A stretch of DNA of 24,047 bases from Treponema sp. UBA7570 (GTDB taxonomy: Bacteria > Spirochaetota > Spirochaetia > Treponematales > Treponemataceae): assembly GCA_002477955.1 (NCBI GenBank), contig DLLE01000036.1, positions 996 through 25,042 of the forward strand, written 5' to 3'. Of this stretch, positions 6,638-13,680 are shown piece after piece. A program made the translations under genes and the position numbers. Every line of letters starts with the position of its first letter. Position 1 is the stretch's first letter. Under the pieces are notes generated by a model. The model made no database searches. It saw nothing but the letters and a program-made list of their open reading frames with translations, and was not told where the DNA came from.

Positions 6638-7686
6638 TCTGTGTAGCGGATTTCCTGCCAAATATTGTTGTATTTGTCCAGGTTTTCGCCAATGTCGAGC
6701 TTAAGCTTGCAGTTATTCATCTGGCTTGCTTTGTACATTGGTTTTTTAGTCGTAAACTGCGCCGCCTCAGGAACTACAAAGCAAGGAAAGTGGAATGCGT
6801 CAAGAAACTTTGCATAAACTTCTGGACGGTGAATGTAATTTATAAATTCATTTGCAAGCTCAGCGTGCTTTGCAGTCTTTAAGATGCACATGCTGTCCAG
6901 ATAAGACGGGCCGCCTTCTTCAGGAATAAAAAAGTCGATTGTTTCTTCCCATTTTTCTTCCGGAACTTCACCGTAAACTACTTCTGCATATCCCTGGCAG
7001 AGCCAGAAATCTCCAGAGGCAAATGACTTTCCAAAGCCTTCTGCGTCAAATTTTACAAGGTTTGGCTTCCATTTATTTACGATAAGTTCTTTTGCTTTTG
7101 CAAGCTCGCCTTCGTCTGTCGTGTTAATGTCGTAGCCCAGAACAGTTAGCGCGTCGCCTACAACTTCACGCATGTCGTCCATCATTGTGGCATGGCCTGC
7201 AAACTTTTTGTCAGCAAAAATATTCCAGTTTTTTTCGTAAGTTCCGGCCTGAACTTTTGTTTTATTTACGCTTACGCCTGCCGCTCCAAGATAGTATGGA
7301 CTTGCGTATTCAAAATTTGGATCATAAGTTGCCATTTTTGAAAGCAGGGGATTTAGTTTTGAGTTATTTGTCTGCTTTGACGGATCGAGTTTTTGCAGCA
7401 TTCCCTGTGAAATCATGATTGAAGCATAGTCCTGCGAAGGAACAACAATGTCGTAGCCTTTTGCGCCTGCCTTGAGCTTTGCATACATTTCTTCGTTAGA
7501 AGCATAGCTGTCTACTTTTACCTTACAGTTGAATTCTTTTTCAAAGTCGCGAAGAACTTCGTCTGGAGTGTAATAAGTCCAGTTGTACAGGTAAAGAGTT
7601 TTTCCGTCATCTCCACAAGAAGTAAAGAGACCCATAGCGGCAAATGCACCAAAAGCCGCAACTGCAATTTTAGAGGCGATTTTCAT
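6634..7686 (-). CDS. potD: Spermidine/putrescine-binding lipoprotein PotD
   Basis: The 350-residue substrate-binding protein belongs to the polyamine ABC importer. Signal peptide MKIASKIAVAAFGAF... ends in lipobox LFTS-C24, so it is membrane-tethered. The mature protein starts with TLYLYNWTYYTPDEVL, typical of PotD, and has the type II binding-protein features SYASNEEMYAKLKAG and YDIVVPSQDY. ATG 7686 is chosen because the lipoprotein signal begins there and GGAG lies about 9 nt upstream; an upstream frame extension to 7734 has no such support. It is the last gene of potABCD, 101 bases after potC, with two hairpins in the gap. The stop overlaps that of the convergent nuclease gene. Whether it prefers spermidine or putrescine cannot be read here. 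Confidence 0.93.
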   Translation of the reverse strand: MKIASKIAVAAFGAFAAMGLFTSCGDDGKTLYLYNWTYYTPDEVLRDFEKEFNCKVKVDSYASNEEMYAKLKAGAKGYDIVVPSQDYASIMISQGMLQKLDPSKQTNNSKLNPLLSKMATYDPNFEYASPYYLGAAGVSVNKTKVQAGTYEKNWNIFADKKFAGHATMMDDMREVVGDALTVLGYDINTTDEGELAKAKELIVNKWKPNLVKFDAEGFGKSFASGDFWLCQGYAEVVYGEVPEEKWEETIDFFIPEEGGPSYLDSMCILKTAKHAELANEFINYIHRPEVYAKFLDAFHFPCFVVPEAAQFTTKKPMYKASQMNNCKLKLDIGENLDKYNNIWQEIRYTD

Positions 7687-7703
7687 AACGCTTAACTCCA
7701 AAA

Positions 7704-7727
7704 CCCGGATGCCCCATTGCAACCGGG
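7704..7727 (-). other. Intercistronic hairpin just upstream of potD ribosome site
   Basis: CCCGG and CCGGG arms with an inner TGC/GCA pair and one mismatch make an 8-bp stem with a 6-base loop. In mRNA it ends four bases before the potD GGAG. It could stabilise the potD part of the message after processing or tune its translation. Confidence 0.4.
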
Positions 7728-7743
7728 AAAACATTAAATAAAC

Positions 7744-7765
7744 CGCTCACACAGAGCGTTTTTTT
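7744..7765 (+). terminator. Terminator-like hairpin in the potC-potD gap, oriented antisense
   Basis: CGCTC-ACACA-GAGCG (7744-7758) is followed by seven T on the plus strand. No plus-strand gene ends here, so it would stop antisense transcription or act merely as an mRNA hairpin between potC and potD. Confidence 0.35.
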
Positions 7766-7787
7766 ACATAAAAAACAGAAAAGCCTT

Positions 7788-8657
7788 CTAGCGCGCCGCG
7801 GCAAAGCCTTTCAAGCCTTTTCTCAAGGAGAAGGTCAAAATTCCGATTGCAACGATTAAAACAAACGAAAGCGAGTTGATAACCGGGCTTACTCCAAAAC
7901 GAATCATCGAGTAAACGTATAGCGGCAGGGTTGTGCTTCCAGGCCCGCTTACTAAAAAAGTAATTACATAGTCTTCAAGAGACATTGTAATGCTCATCAT
8001 AAAGCCGGAAATAATTCCAGGCATAATCGCAGGAATGATAACCTTTGTGAGCGTCTGAATTTCATTTGCTCCGAGGTCATGGCTTGCTTCGATAATCGAG
8101 GTGTCAAAATCATCAACACGCGCAGTAACCATTAAAAAAACAAAAGGCAGACAGAAAGTTGTATGGGCAATAAAAATCGTAACCAGGCCAAGGCTCATTT
8201 TTACGGCGCTAAAAAAAATCAAAAGCGAAAGGCCCATGATTACTTCTGGCAAAACCATCGGCAAAAAGCTTATTGTCTGAATATAGCCTTTGCCCGTAAA
8301 TTTATACCAGCTTACTCCGATTGCGGCCAGCGAGCCCAAGACCGTTGCAACGACAGAAGACGAAATTGCAACTATAAAACTGTTCAATAGCGAATGCCAA
8401 AGAGGAGCAGAGTCAAAAATCAGCTTTTGATACCATACAAACGAAAAACCTGTAAATTCCGTGTCTTTAGATGCATTGAACGAATAAAAAATGATTACCA
8501 GAAGCGGCAAAAACAAGAACAAAAGACACAAAAAAAGCACTGTTTTTGAAAAACTAAACTGCGGAGCGCGTTTTTTCCAGCCGCGTTTTGCATGGCGGAA
8601 GTTTTCGCTCTGTTTTCCGCGGTTTTGTTTTATAAGGTTAAACGGATTGTGTTTCAT
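7788..8657 (-). CDS. potC: Polyamine ABC transporter permease PotC
   Basis: The 289-residue inner-membrane permease has about six helices. The binding-protein-dependent transport signature (EAA loop) reads EASHDLGANEIQTLTKVIIP near residue 190 and contacts the PotA ATPase. The N-terminus carries about 35 basic, hydrophilic residues before the first helix (TVLFLCLLFLFLPLLVIIFY), longer than in E. coli PotC. The start ATG overlaps the potB stop by one base (TAATG) and has GGAGG 8 nt upstream inside potB, so the two are translationally coupled. Together with PotB it forms the channel. Confidence 0.93.
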   Translation of the reverse strand: MKHNPFNLIKQNRGKQSENFRHAKRGWKKRAPQFSFSKTVLFLCLLFLFLPLLVIIFYSFNASKDTEFTGFSFVWYQKLIFDSAPLWHSLLNSFIVAISSSVVATVLGSLAAIGVSWYKFTGKGYIQTISFLPMVLPEVIMGLSLLIFFSAVKMSLGLVTIFIAHTTFCLPFVFLMVTARVDDFDTSIIEASHDLGANEIQTLTKVIIPAIMPGIISGFMMSITMSLEDYVITFLVSGPGSTTLPLYVYSMIRFGVSPVINSLSFVLIVAIGILTFSLRKGLKGFAAAR

Positions 8658-9631
8658 TATTTTACACCTCCAATTCCTGTAGTGTCTTCTTTTGTAGAGA
8701 CTTTTTTGAGCTCAGCGTCTTTTTTGCTGGAATAAAGCATCCACAAAATGCCTGCCATGGAAAGAAGTGTCAAAACCATTGAGAATGCAGAAGCTAGAGG
8801 CCAGTTTCGTGTTTTCTGAACCTGATCAACGATTATATTTCCAATCATATAACTGTCTTTTCCGCCGACAATATTCGGAACTGTGTAAGAGCCAAAAATC
8901 GGGATAAAAGTAAAAATCAAGGCCGAAATAATTCCGCTGCGGATTCCTGGAAGCAGAACTTTTAGCATTGACTGAGGTTTTGTTGCTCCAAGGTCGCGGG
9001 CTGCTTCCAAAAGCGAAAAGTCAAAACGGTCAACAGCAGTAAAAATCGGCAGAATCGCATAAGGCAGATACATATAAATGCTTAAAACTATAACTGCGCC
9101 TTTTGTGTACATAAACTTTACAGGCTCAAACCCGGCAGAATTCCCGGTTATTTTATGCCAAAAATTTACAATAGAACTCAAAAACATATTTAAAATTCCA
9201 TTGTCGCCAAGAATTGTAATCCATGCAAAAATTCTTATGAGCGAGTTTGTCAAAAATGGAATGATTATAAGAATTAAAAGCAATGTCTGACGTTTGCTTC
9301 TTGCCATGGCATAACCGCATGGAAGAGCAATCAGAATCGTAATAAAAGTTGAAAGAGCCGTAATCCACAGTGTGCGCAGAAAAATAATTCCATACGCCGG
9401 AGTAAGCATCTGTTTGTAGGCTTTTAAACTGAACTCAGCAATAACCGAGCCATAAACATCGCGCTTCATAAGAGAATATGCAACGATAATTATGAGCGGG
9501 ATTACAAAAAACAGACTGAACCAAAATCCCATTGGCCATGCATAAACTGGTCCTGGATTCATCTTTTTATATTTTTTGTCTCTTGCAGCCTTTGCAAATG
9601 CCAGCTGCGGACTTTCTTTTTCTTTTTTCAT
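8657..9631 (-). CDS. potB: Polyamine ABC transporter permease PotB
   Basis: The 324-residue permease has a hydrophilic N-terminus, then about six membrane helices starting at about residue 35 (GFWFSLFFVIPLIIIVAYSL). The EAA loop reads EAARDLGATKPQSMLKVLLP, just after VDRFDFSLL. It is somewhat longer than E. coli PotB because of the N-terminal extension and a charged C-terminal tail (KKDAELKKVSTKED). Start ATG 9631 has AAGGAC about 10 nt upstream. It lies 73 bases after potA and is coupled to potC at its end. Confidence 0.93.
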   Translation of the reverse strand: MKKEKESPQLAFAKAARDKKYKKMNPGPVYAWPMGFWFSLFFVIPLIIIVAYSLMKRDVYGSVIAEFSLKAYKQMLTPAYGIIFLRTLWITALSTFITILIALPCGYAMARSKRQTLLLILIIIPFLTNSLIRIFAWITILGDNGILNMFLSSIVNFWHKITGNSAGFEPVKFMYTKGAVIVLSIYMYLPYAILPIFTAVDRFDFSLLEAARDLGATKPQSMLKVLLPGIRSGIISALIFTFIPIFGSYTVPNIVGGKDSYMIGNIIVDQVQKTRNWPLASAFSMVLTLLSMAGILWMLYSSKKDAELKKVSTKEDTTGIGGVK

Positions 9632-9693
9632 TACAAACTTGTCCTTTTGTCTTTTTTTATCGATAGAAATGATAGAAAAAATGCGGATATGAA

Positions 9694-9719
9694 GATATTA
9701 AAAATTATTTTTCAATATC
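9694..9719 (-). other. AT-rich stem-loop across the potA stop codon
   Basis: GATATT and AATATC arms (9694-9699 and 9714-9719) continue, after one mismatch, into A-T pairs around the potA TAA (9705-9707). No U-run follows in the gene direction, so it is a weak intercistronic element rather than a clear terminator. Confidence 0.25.
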
Positions 9720-10895
9720 TTCAACAATATATCCGTCTTCTGCCGACCACGAAATGTAAACAGTGTCTTTCCATTGAATTTCCGGGCCGTCATCAAGATA
9801 GTTTGTATGCTGCTTAAAGACTTTTACGATTGTGCCTGTTTTTTCCAGTTTGATATAGAATTTTGACTGGAAACCTGTGTAAACCGGCTCTTCAACCACA
9901 CCTTTAAACACGTTGATGTCTTTGCGGCCGTTTACATTTGGTTCTTCGAGAGTAATTCTGATTTTTTCCGGGCGGATAGTAAAGGCGACTTTCTGGCCTT
10001 CGTCTGTGTGCTCGTAATCAGTTACAAGAATATTTTTGTCTTCTTCTTTTGTTGCCTGAGTGTCGCCTGTAAGCTGAGCCTGCAGTCCGAGGGCTGGAGT
10101 GTTGAGAGTTACCATGTATTCCTCGCCGGTTTTTGCCTTGTAGCCTTCGCATTTTACGACAGTTGACTCAAAAAGGTTTGTTTCGCCGATAAACTGGGCA
10201 ACAAACTGAGTAGCCGGACTTTCGTAAATTTCAAAAGGAGTTCCAATCTGAAGCACATTTCCCTTGTTCATGATTGCAATGCGGTCAGAAACTGCAAGCG
10301 CTTCGCTCTGGTCGTGGGTTACAAAGATAAAGGTGATTCCGATTTTGTCGTGCAGACGGTCAAGCTCAACAAGAAGGCTTGAACGCAGTTTTGCGTCGAG
10401 GGCAGAAAGAGGCTCGTCGAGCAAAAGCACTTTCGGTTCGTTTATGAGAGCTCTGGCAATAGCAACACGCTGCCTTTGTCCGCCAGAAAGCTGATTCGGC
10501 TTTTTGTACATGTGTTCCTCAAGCTGAACCAATGACAGATATTTGAGGACTTTTTCTTCAACAGTAGCATTGTCGATTTTTTTTAAGCGGAGAGAAAATG
10601 CAACGTTTTCAAAAACTGTCATATGCGGAAAAAGCGCATAAGACTGAAAAACCGTATTAGACTGCCTTTTGTTTGGCGGAAGTCCTACGACGTTTGTATC
10701 ATCAAAAAGAACGGCACCGTCATCAGGATTTTCAAATCCTGCAATAATCCGTAGAAGTGTCGTTTTACCACAACCTGATGGACCTAGCAAAGTGAAAAAT
10801 TCACCTTGATTAATCGTAAAATTAATGTCATTCAGCGCAATAAAATCGCCAAATTCTTTCGATACGTGGTCAATCTTTACCTGACTACCGTTCAA
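9705..10895 (-). CDS. potA: Polyamine ABC transporter ATP-binding protein PotA
   Basis: The 396-residue ATPase powers the PotBC channel. Walker A is GPSGCGKT (38-45), the signature is LSGGQRQ (136-142), Walker B is LLLDEP with D160/E161, and the switch His lies in THDQSEA. A C-terminal TOBE-like regulatory domain follows (about 240-396), slightly longer than in E. coli PotA (378 residues). The start is a TTG at 10895 with AGAGG about 8 nt upstream. No in-frame ATG occurs before the nucleotide-binding core, so TTG is required. First gene of the operon; a promoter is proposed at 10970-10998. Confidence 0.95.
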   Translation of the reverse strand: MNGSQVKIDHVSKEFGDFIALNDINFTINQGEFFTLLGPSGCGKTTLLRIIAGFENPDDGAVLFDDTNVVGLPPNKRQSNTVFQSYALFPHMTVFENVAFSLRLKKIDNATVEEKVLKYLSLVQLEEHMYKKPNQLSGGQRQRVAIARALINEPKVLLLDEPLSALDAKLRSSLLVELDRLHDKIGITFIFVTHDQSEALAVSDRIAIMNKGNVLQIGTPFEIYESPATQFVAQFIGETNLFESTVVKCEGYKAKTGEEYMVTLNTPALGLQAQLTGDTQATKEEDKNILVTDYEHTDEGQKVAFTIRPEKIRITLEEPNVNGRKDINVFKGVVEEPVYTGFQSKFYIKLEKTGTIVKVFKQHTNYLDDGPEIQWKDTVYISWSAEDGYIVEDIEK

Positions 10896-10969
10896 TGTGA
10901 GTACCTCTTTTTTTTTACAGCCCGACTTCTGGGGGTTTTGATGAATAACAGAAAAACTGCATAAAAATT

Positions 10970-10998
10970 AAAATATGATTATTAGCCCAAATTGTCTA
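10970..10998 (-). promoter_or_regulatory. Candidate promoter of potABCD
   Basis: The minus strand has TAGACA, 17 bases and TATTTT, giving a leader of about 70 nt before the potA TTG. It is a moderate match in an AT-rich tract where chance hits are likely. Confidence 0.35.
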
Positions 10999-11066
10999 CA
11001 CATTTTTTAAAAGTTTTATAAATTTTATTTTTTATTTTACACAGACTTCGAGCTTTACAGTTTAAT

Positions 11067-11110
11067 GTCATTACTGAACTTGTCCCATGTCATTATCTGG
11101 CTTGACCCGA
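11067..11110. repeat. Imperfect 22-base tandem direct repeat between azlD and potA
   Basis: Two abutting units starting GTCATTA at 11067 and 11089 agree at 14 of 22 positions (shared GTCATTA, CTTG and CCC). A 22-base period is two helical turns, as expected for side-by-side protein sites. The remainder of the 230-base gap (10896-11125) holds the proposed potA promoter and otherwise featureless AT-rich DNA. Confidence 0.3.
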
Positions 11111-11125
11111 TAATCTATTGAAATT

Positions 11126-11461
11126 TTACAGCAGCCGTTCAAGAGCCATAAATAAAATGGTTCCGCCAAAAATGCTTATCATGCTGTTGCCTTTCCATAG
11201 ATGTAAAATAATTGTTGCCAAAACTCCGGCGATTGCAGGAATTCCCCATGGTGAAGAGCTAAAGGTCATGTATTTTGGATCGGCAAGGCAATAGATGATT
11301 AAAACACCGATTACCATTGCAGGAATATATTTTTCAATAAACGAAAGAACCTTAGGCGGCTTTTTTCTGCTGAAAAGAATAAACGGAAAAGCCCTCAGCA
11401 GATACATAAGGGCTGCGGTTACAAGTGTTGCAATAAGTGCCTCTGAAAGTGTAAGTCGCAT
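11126..11461 (-). CDS. azlD: Branched-chain amino acid export subunit AzlD
   Basis: The 111-residue integral membrane protein has about four helices and matches the small AzlD subunit. Typical features are the N-terminal region with LLRAFPFILFS, then IEKYIPAMVIGVLIIYCL, and a C-terminal helix. AzlC and AzlD together export branched-chain amino acids and analogues such as azaleucine in Bacillus. Its ATG follows the azlC TAA with no gap, and GGAGG lies inside the azlC end, so it is translationally coupled. Confidence 0.88.
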   Translation of the reverse strand: MRLTLSEALIATLVTAALMYLLRAFPFILFSRKKPPKVLSFIEKYIPAMVIGVLIIYCLADPKYMTFSSSPWGIPAIAGVLATIILHLWKGNSMISIFGGTILFMALERLL

Positions 11462-12211
11462 TTATTTTTCCTCCGTTGAGCTTGATTCTTCTGTTGTTTT
11501 TGTATGTTTTATTACAGTAATTCCGCGCACTAAAATCAAAACTGCAATTCCAAGCGAAAGAGCTACGATCAAAATCTGCTGCGATGGAAGATAACCGAAT
11601 TTTGAAAGGACGATTGCCGCTATTGCCGTGCAGATTCCGCAGAGAGAAGGAAAAAGGTCTTTGCTTTGTTTAATCTGTTCAATCATAAGCACAATAAAAA
11701 GCGAGTTGAGCGCAAAATCAACGCCTGTAAAGTCGAAAGGCAAAAAAGTTCCTAAAAGAGCTCCGATTACGCTGCCCAAAAGCCAGTAAGACCAGTCGAG
11801 AGCGGCAATAAGACTGTAAAATTCACCGTCTTTTTCTCCAAGCGGAACCTTGCTTGTTGTGATGAGCGCATAAGTTTCGTCAGTAAGAGCAAAAATCAAA
11901 AAAGGCTTCCATTTTCCGACACGCCTTTTGTCATATTTTTTTAGAAGCGAAAGTCCGTAGACAATATGCCTGATTCCTACAAAAAACTGTGTTACCAGAA
12001 ATGCTGGAAGCGGAGCGCCTGCTGCCATAAGGCTTATTCCGATATATTGCCCTGTTCCGGAAAAAATTGTCATTCCCATAAAAAGGGCAAGCCACCACGG
12101 GTAACCGTTGTTTACAACCATCAATCCAAAAGGAATTCCAATAGAAATATAACCAAAAAAAATAGGAAGCGTAAGTTTTGCGCCTTTGCAAATGCTGTCT
12201 TTTTTTAACAT
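11462..12211 (-). CDS. azlC: Branched-chain amino acid exporter subunit AzlC
   Basis: The 249-residue membrane protein has the AzlC family pattern: PIFFGYISIGIPFGLM, FSGTGQYIGISLMAAG, VGIRHIVYGLSL and LTDETYAL. Several helices run to a hydrophilic Thr/Ser/Glu tail. It is the large subunit of the AzlCD exporter, with azlD immediately downstream. No Shine-Dalgarno is present; an extended -10 (TGCTATACT) ends 7 nt before the ATG, so translation is probably leaderless. It is divergent from the small gene at 12304. Confidence 0.9.
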   Translation of the reverse strand: MLKKDSICKGAKLTLPIFFGYISIGIPFGLMVVNNGYPWWLALFMGMTIFSGTGQYIGISLMAAGAPLPAFLVTQFFVGIRHIVYGLSLLKKYDKRRVGKWKPFLIFALTDETYALITTSKVPLGEKDGEFYSLIAALDWSYWLLGSVIGALLGTFLPFDFTGVDFALNSLFIVLMIEQIKQSKDLFPSLCGICTAIAAIVLSKFGYLPSQQILIVALSLGIAVLILVRGITVIKHTKTTEESSSTEEK

Positions 12212-12218
12212 AGAGGCG

Positions 12219-12227
12219 AGTATAGCA
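12219..12227 (-). promoter_or_regulatory. Extended -10 promoter of azlCD
   Basis: TGCTATACT on the minus strand fits TGnTATAAT with one change and ends 7 nt before the azlC start. The -35 position (around 12242-12247) is poor and overlaps the -35 of the divergent promoter. Confidence 0.5.
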
Positions 12228-12238
12228 CTTTTTACTGT

Positions 12239-12267
12239 TTGATAAAATATGTTTTGTATGCTAGAAT
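12239..12267 (+). promoter_or_regulatory. Promoter of the small membrane protein gene at 12304
   Basis: TTGATA, 17 bases, and TAGAAT preceded by TGC (extended -10) give a leader of about 30 nt containing GGAGG. It is one of the best promoter matches in the window and lies face to face with the azlC promoter. Confidence 0.6.
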
Positions 12268-12303
12268 TTTTTGAAAAGTTTGAGCTGGAGGAAATCTCTA
12301 AAA

Positions 12304-12546
12304 ATGACTGCGATTATTTTTGGACTTTTGCTTATTTCGTTTTTTGTATGTGCTGCCTTGCCGCAAGGTTTAGGCTGGGGAGATTTTATAATTTCCGCGC
12401 TAAAAGGCGTTGGCCCTTTGGTTGCTGTTCTTGCCGGTGTTGCCGCCTTTTTTATAGGTTTTGCCGACATTCAGGACAAAAAAGAAGCCCGCAGAGAAGA
12501 AAAAGAAGCCTTTGAAGAAGCAAAAAAATCTGAAGAAAACGATTAG
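12304..12546 (+). CDS. Small two-helix membrane protein with charged C-terminus, unknown function
   Basis: The 80-residue product has helix 1 at about 2-20 (AIIFGLLLISFFVCAALP) and helix 2 at about 35-54 (GPLVAVLAGVAAFFIGF). A strongly charged Glu/Lys/Arg tail follows (about 57-80), predicted helical or coiled coil. GGAGG at 12287-12291 lies 12 bases before ATG 12304, which I prefer over an upstream in-frame start at 12271 because the protein then begins with the membrane helix. I do not recognise the family. The tail could bind a cytoplasmic partner, but this is inference. It is divergent from azlC and about 210 bases before rplM. Confidence 0.65.
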   Translation: MTAIIFGLLLISFFVCAALPQGLGWGDFIISALKGVGPLVAVLAGVAAFFIGFADIQDKKEARREEKEAFEEAKKSEEND

Positions 12547-12618
12547 CTTTATAAAAGACGATTTTCTTAAAAATTGTTGTTTTAATGGCTTTTTAGAGAG
12601 TTTTCGTTCTCGTTTTTA

Positions 12619-12647
12619 TTGACCAAAATCAATAAAAATTTTAATAT
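12619..12647 (+). promoter_or_regulatory. Promoter of the rplM-rpsI operon
   Basis: TTGACC, 17 bases and TAATAT predict a start near 12654 and a leader of about 100 nt before the rplM ATG. The rest of 12547-12618 shows no gene. Confidence 0.6.
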
Positions 12648-12664
12648 TTATATCCCCGTATATG

Positions 12665-12690
12665 CGCAGATAAAAGCTTCAATATCTGCG
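12665..12690 (+). promoter_or_regulatory. Hairpin in the rplM leader, candidate autoregulatory element
   Basis: A perfect 8-bp stem, CGCAGATA and TATCTGCG around 10 bases, starts about ten bases after the predicted transcript start. L13 operon leaders are regulated in E. coli; whether this hairpin binds L13 is inference. Confidence 0.4.
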
Positions 12691-12756
12691 GAGTGTGATT
12701 TTTGAAGATGCAATCAAAATGAACACAAGAGACTTTTTAGTACAAGGTATATACAA

Positions 12757-13185
12757 ATGAAAACTTTATTCGTAAAAGATTACGAGCAGAAACGCGACTG
12801 GTACATCATCGATGCTGCCGGCAAACCGCTCGGACGCGTTGCAGCAAAAGTTGCAGCAGTTGTTCGTGGTAAGAACAAGGCTTCTTACACTCCAAACCAG
12901 GCAATGGGTGACTTTGTTGTTGTTATCAACGCTGACAAAGTTGTTGTTTCTGGAAACAAAGCATCTGACATGCTTTATCGCCATTACACAGGCTATGTTG
13001 GCGGTCTTCGTGAGTATTCGTTCGAAAAGCTTATCGAAAGAAACCCAACCGAACCTCTTTCACGCACAATTGCAGGCATGCTTCCAAATGGACGTCTTGG
13101 ACGCAAAATGATGGACAGTGTAAAGATTTATGCAGGTTCTGACTACCCACATAAGGCTCAGAATCCAAAACCGCTTGAAGTTTAA
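12757..13185 (+). CDS. rplM: 50S ribosomal protein L13
   Basis: At 142 residues it has the usual bacterial L13 length. Hallmarks are the N-terminal RDWYIIDAAGKPLGRVA, then YTPNQAMGDFVVVINADKV, and the C-terminal MLPNGRLGRKMM with YAGSDYPHKAQNP. It is an early assembly protein of the large subunit that binds 23S rRNA. AAGGT lies about 10 nt before the ATG. It is followed after 14 bases by rpsI, the classical order. Codons are visibly closer to a highly expressed pattern (GTT, GCA, CGC, CGT) than in the neighbours. Confidence 0.98.
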   Translation: MKTLFVKDYEQKRDWYIIDAAGKPLGRVAAKVAAVVRGKNKASYTPNQAMGDFVVVINADKVVVSGNKASDMLYRHYTGYVGGLREYSFEKLIERNPTEPLSRTIAGMLPNGRLGRKMMDSVKIYAGSDYPHKAQNPKPLEV

Positions 13186-13199
13186 GTCAGGAGTCTATG

Positions 13200-13592
13200 A
13201 TGGTTAAGAATATTGCAATTGGAACAGGTAGAAGAAAGACAGCTACTGCACGTGTATTTCTCCGTGACGGTAGTGGAAAAATCGTTGTAAACGGAAAAGA
13301 TGTTGCTGAATACTTTGATTCAGAAGAACAGGTACGCAGAGTACATCAGCCGCTTCTTGTTACAAGCAACGAAAATAAATTTGACGTTTTGATTAACGTT
13401 GTTGGCGGCGGATTGAACGGCCAGGCAGATGCTTGTCTTCACGGACTTTCACGCGCCTTGCTTCAGGTTGATCCTGATGCCCGCACATCGCTTAAAGCTA
13501 ACGGATTCCTTACTCGCGACAGCCGCATGGTTGAACGCAAAAAGTATGGTCAGCGCGGTGCTCGCCGTCGCTTCCAGTTCTCAAAACGTTAG
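13200..13592 (+). CDS. rpsI: 30S ribosomal protein S9
   Basis: At 130 residues with GTGRRKTATARVFLRDGSG near the start, GGGLNGQADACLHGLSRAL in the middle, and the basic tail RRRFQFSKR, this is S9. The last Lys-Arg reaches the P-site tRNA in known ribosomes. Two adjacent ATGs (13197 and 13200) are possible; AGGAG at 13189-13193 is 3 nt from the first and 6 nt from the second, so the second is chosen. Confidence 0.97.
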   Translation: MVKNIAIGTGRRKTATARVFLRDGSGKIVVNGKDVAEYFDSEEQVRRVHQPLLVTSNENKFDVLINVVGGGLNGQADACLHGLSRALLQVDPDARTSLKANGFLTRDSRMVERKKYGQRGARRRFQFSKR

Positions 13593-13601
13593 TTTTTATT
13601 C

Positions 13602-13616
13602 TGTACAATATGTACA
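13602..13616. promoter_or_regulatory. Palindromic TGTACA-ATA-TGTACA element, candidate operator
   Basis: Two TGTACA half-sites separated by three bases lie 10 bases past the rpsI stop and 64 bases before recX. The spacing and symmetry (TGTAC-N5-GTACA) look like a dimeric repressor site. An SOS-type operator would suit recX, but the sequence is not a recognised LexA box. Confidence 0.35.
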
Positions 13617-13619
13617 AAA

Positions 13620-13672
13620 TTTCGCTTTTGGTTTTTCTTTTTGTGGAACAGCCGGAAGCGAAAAAGCTTTCG
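13620..13672 (+). other. Mutually exclusive hairpins between rpsI and recX
   Basis: TTTCGCTT (13620-13627) can pair perfectly with AAGCGAAA (13656-13663). CGAAA (13659-13663) can instead pair with TTTCG (13668-13672), next to the weak recX ribosome site (GGA at 13672-13674). The shared segment makes them alternatives. Confidence 0.25.
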
Positions 13673-13680
13673 GAACACAA

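Noticed and set aside
13429..13680. Longer recX reading frame starting inside rpsI
   Set aside because: The extra part overlaps highly conserved rpsI codons in another frame and yields unlikely protein; ATG 13681 gives the normal family layout.
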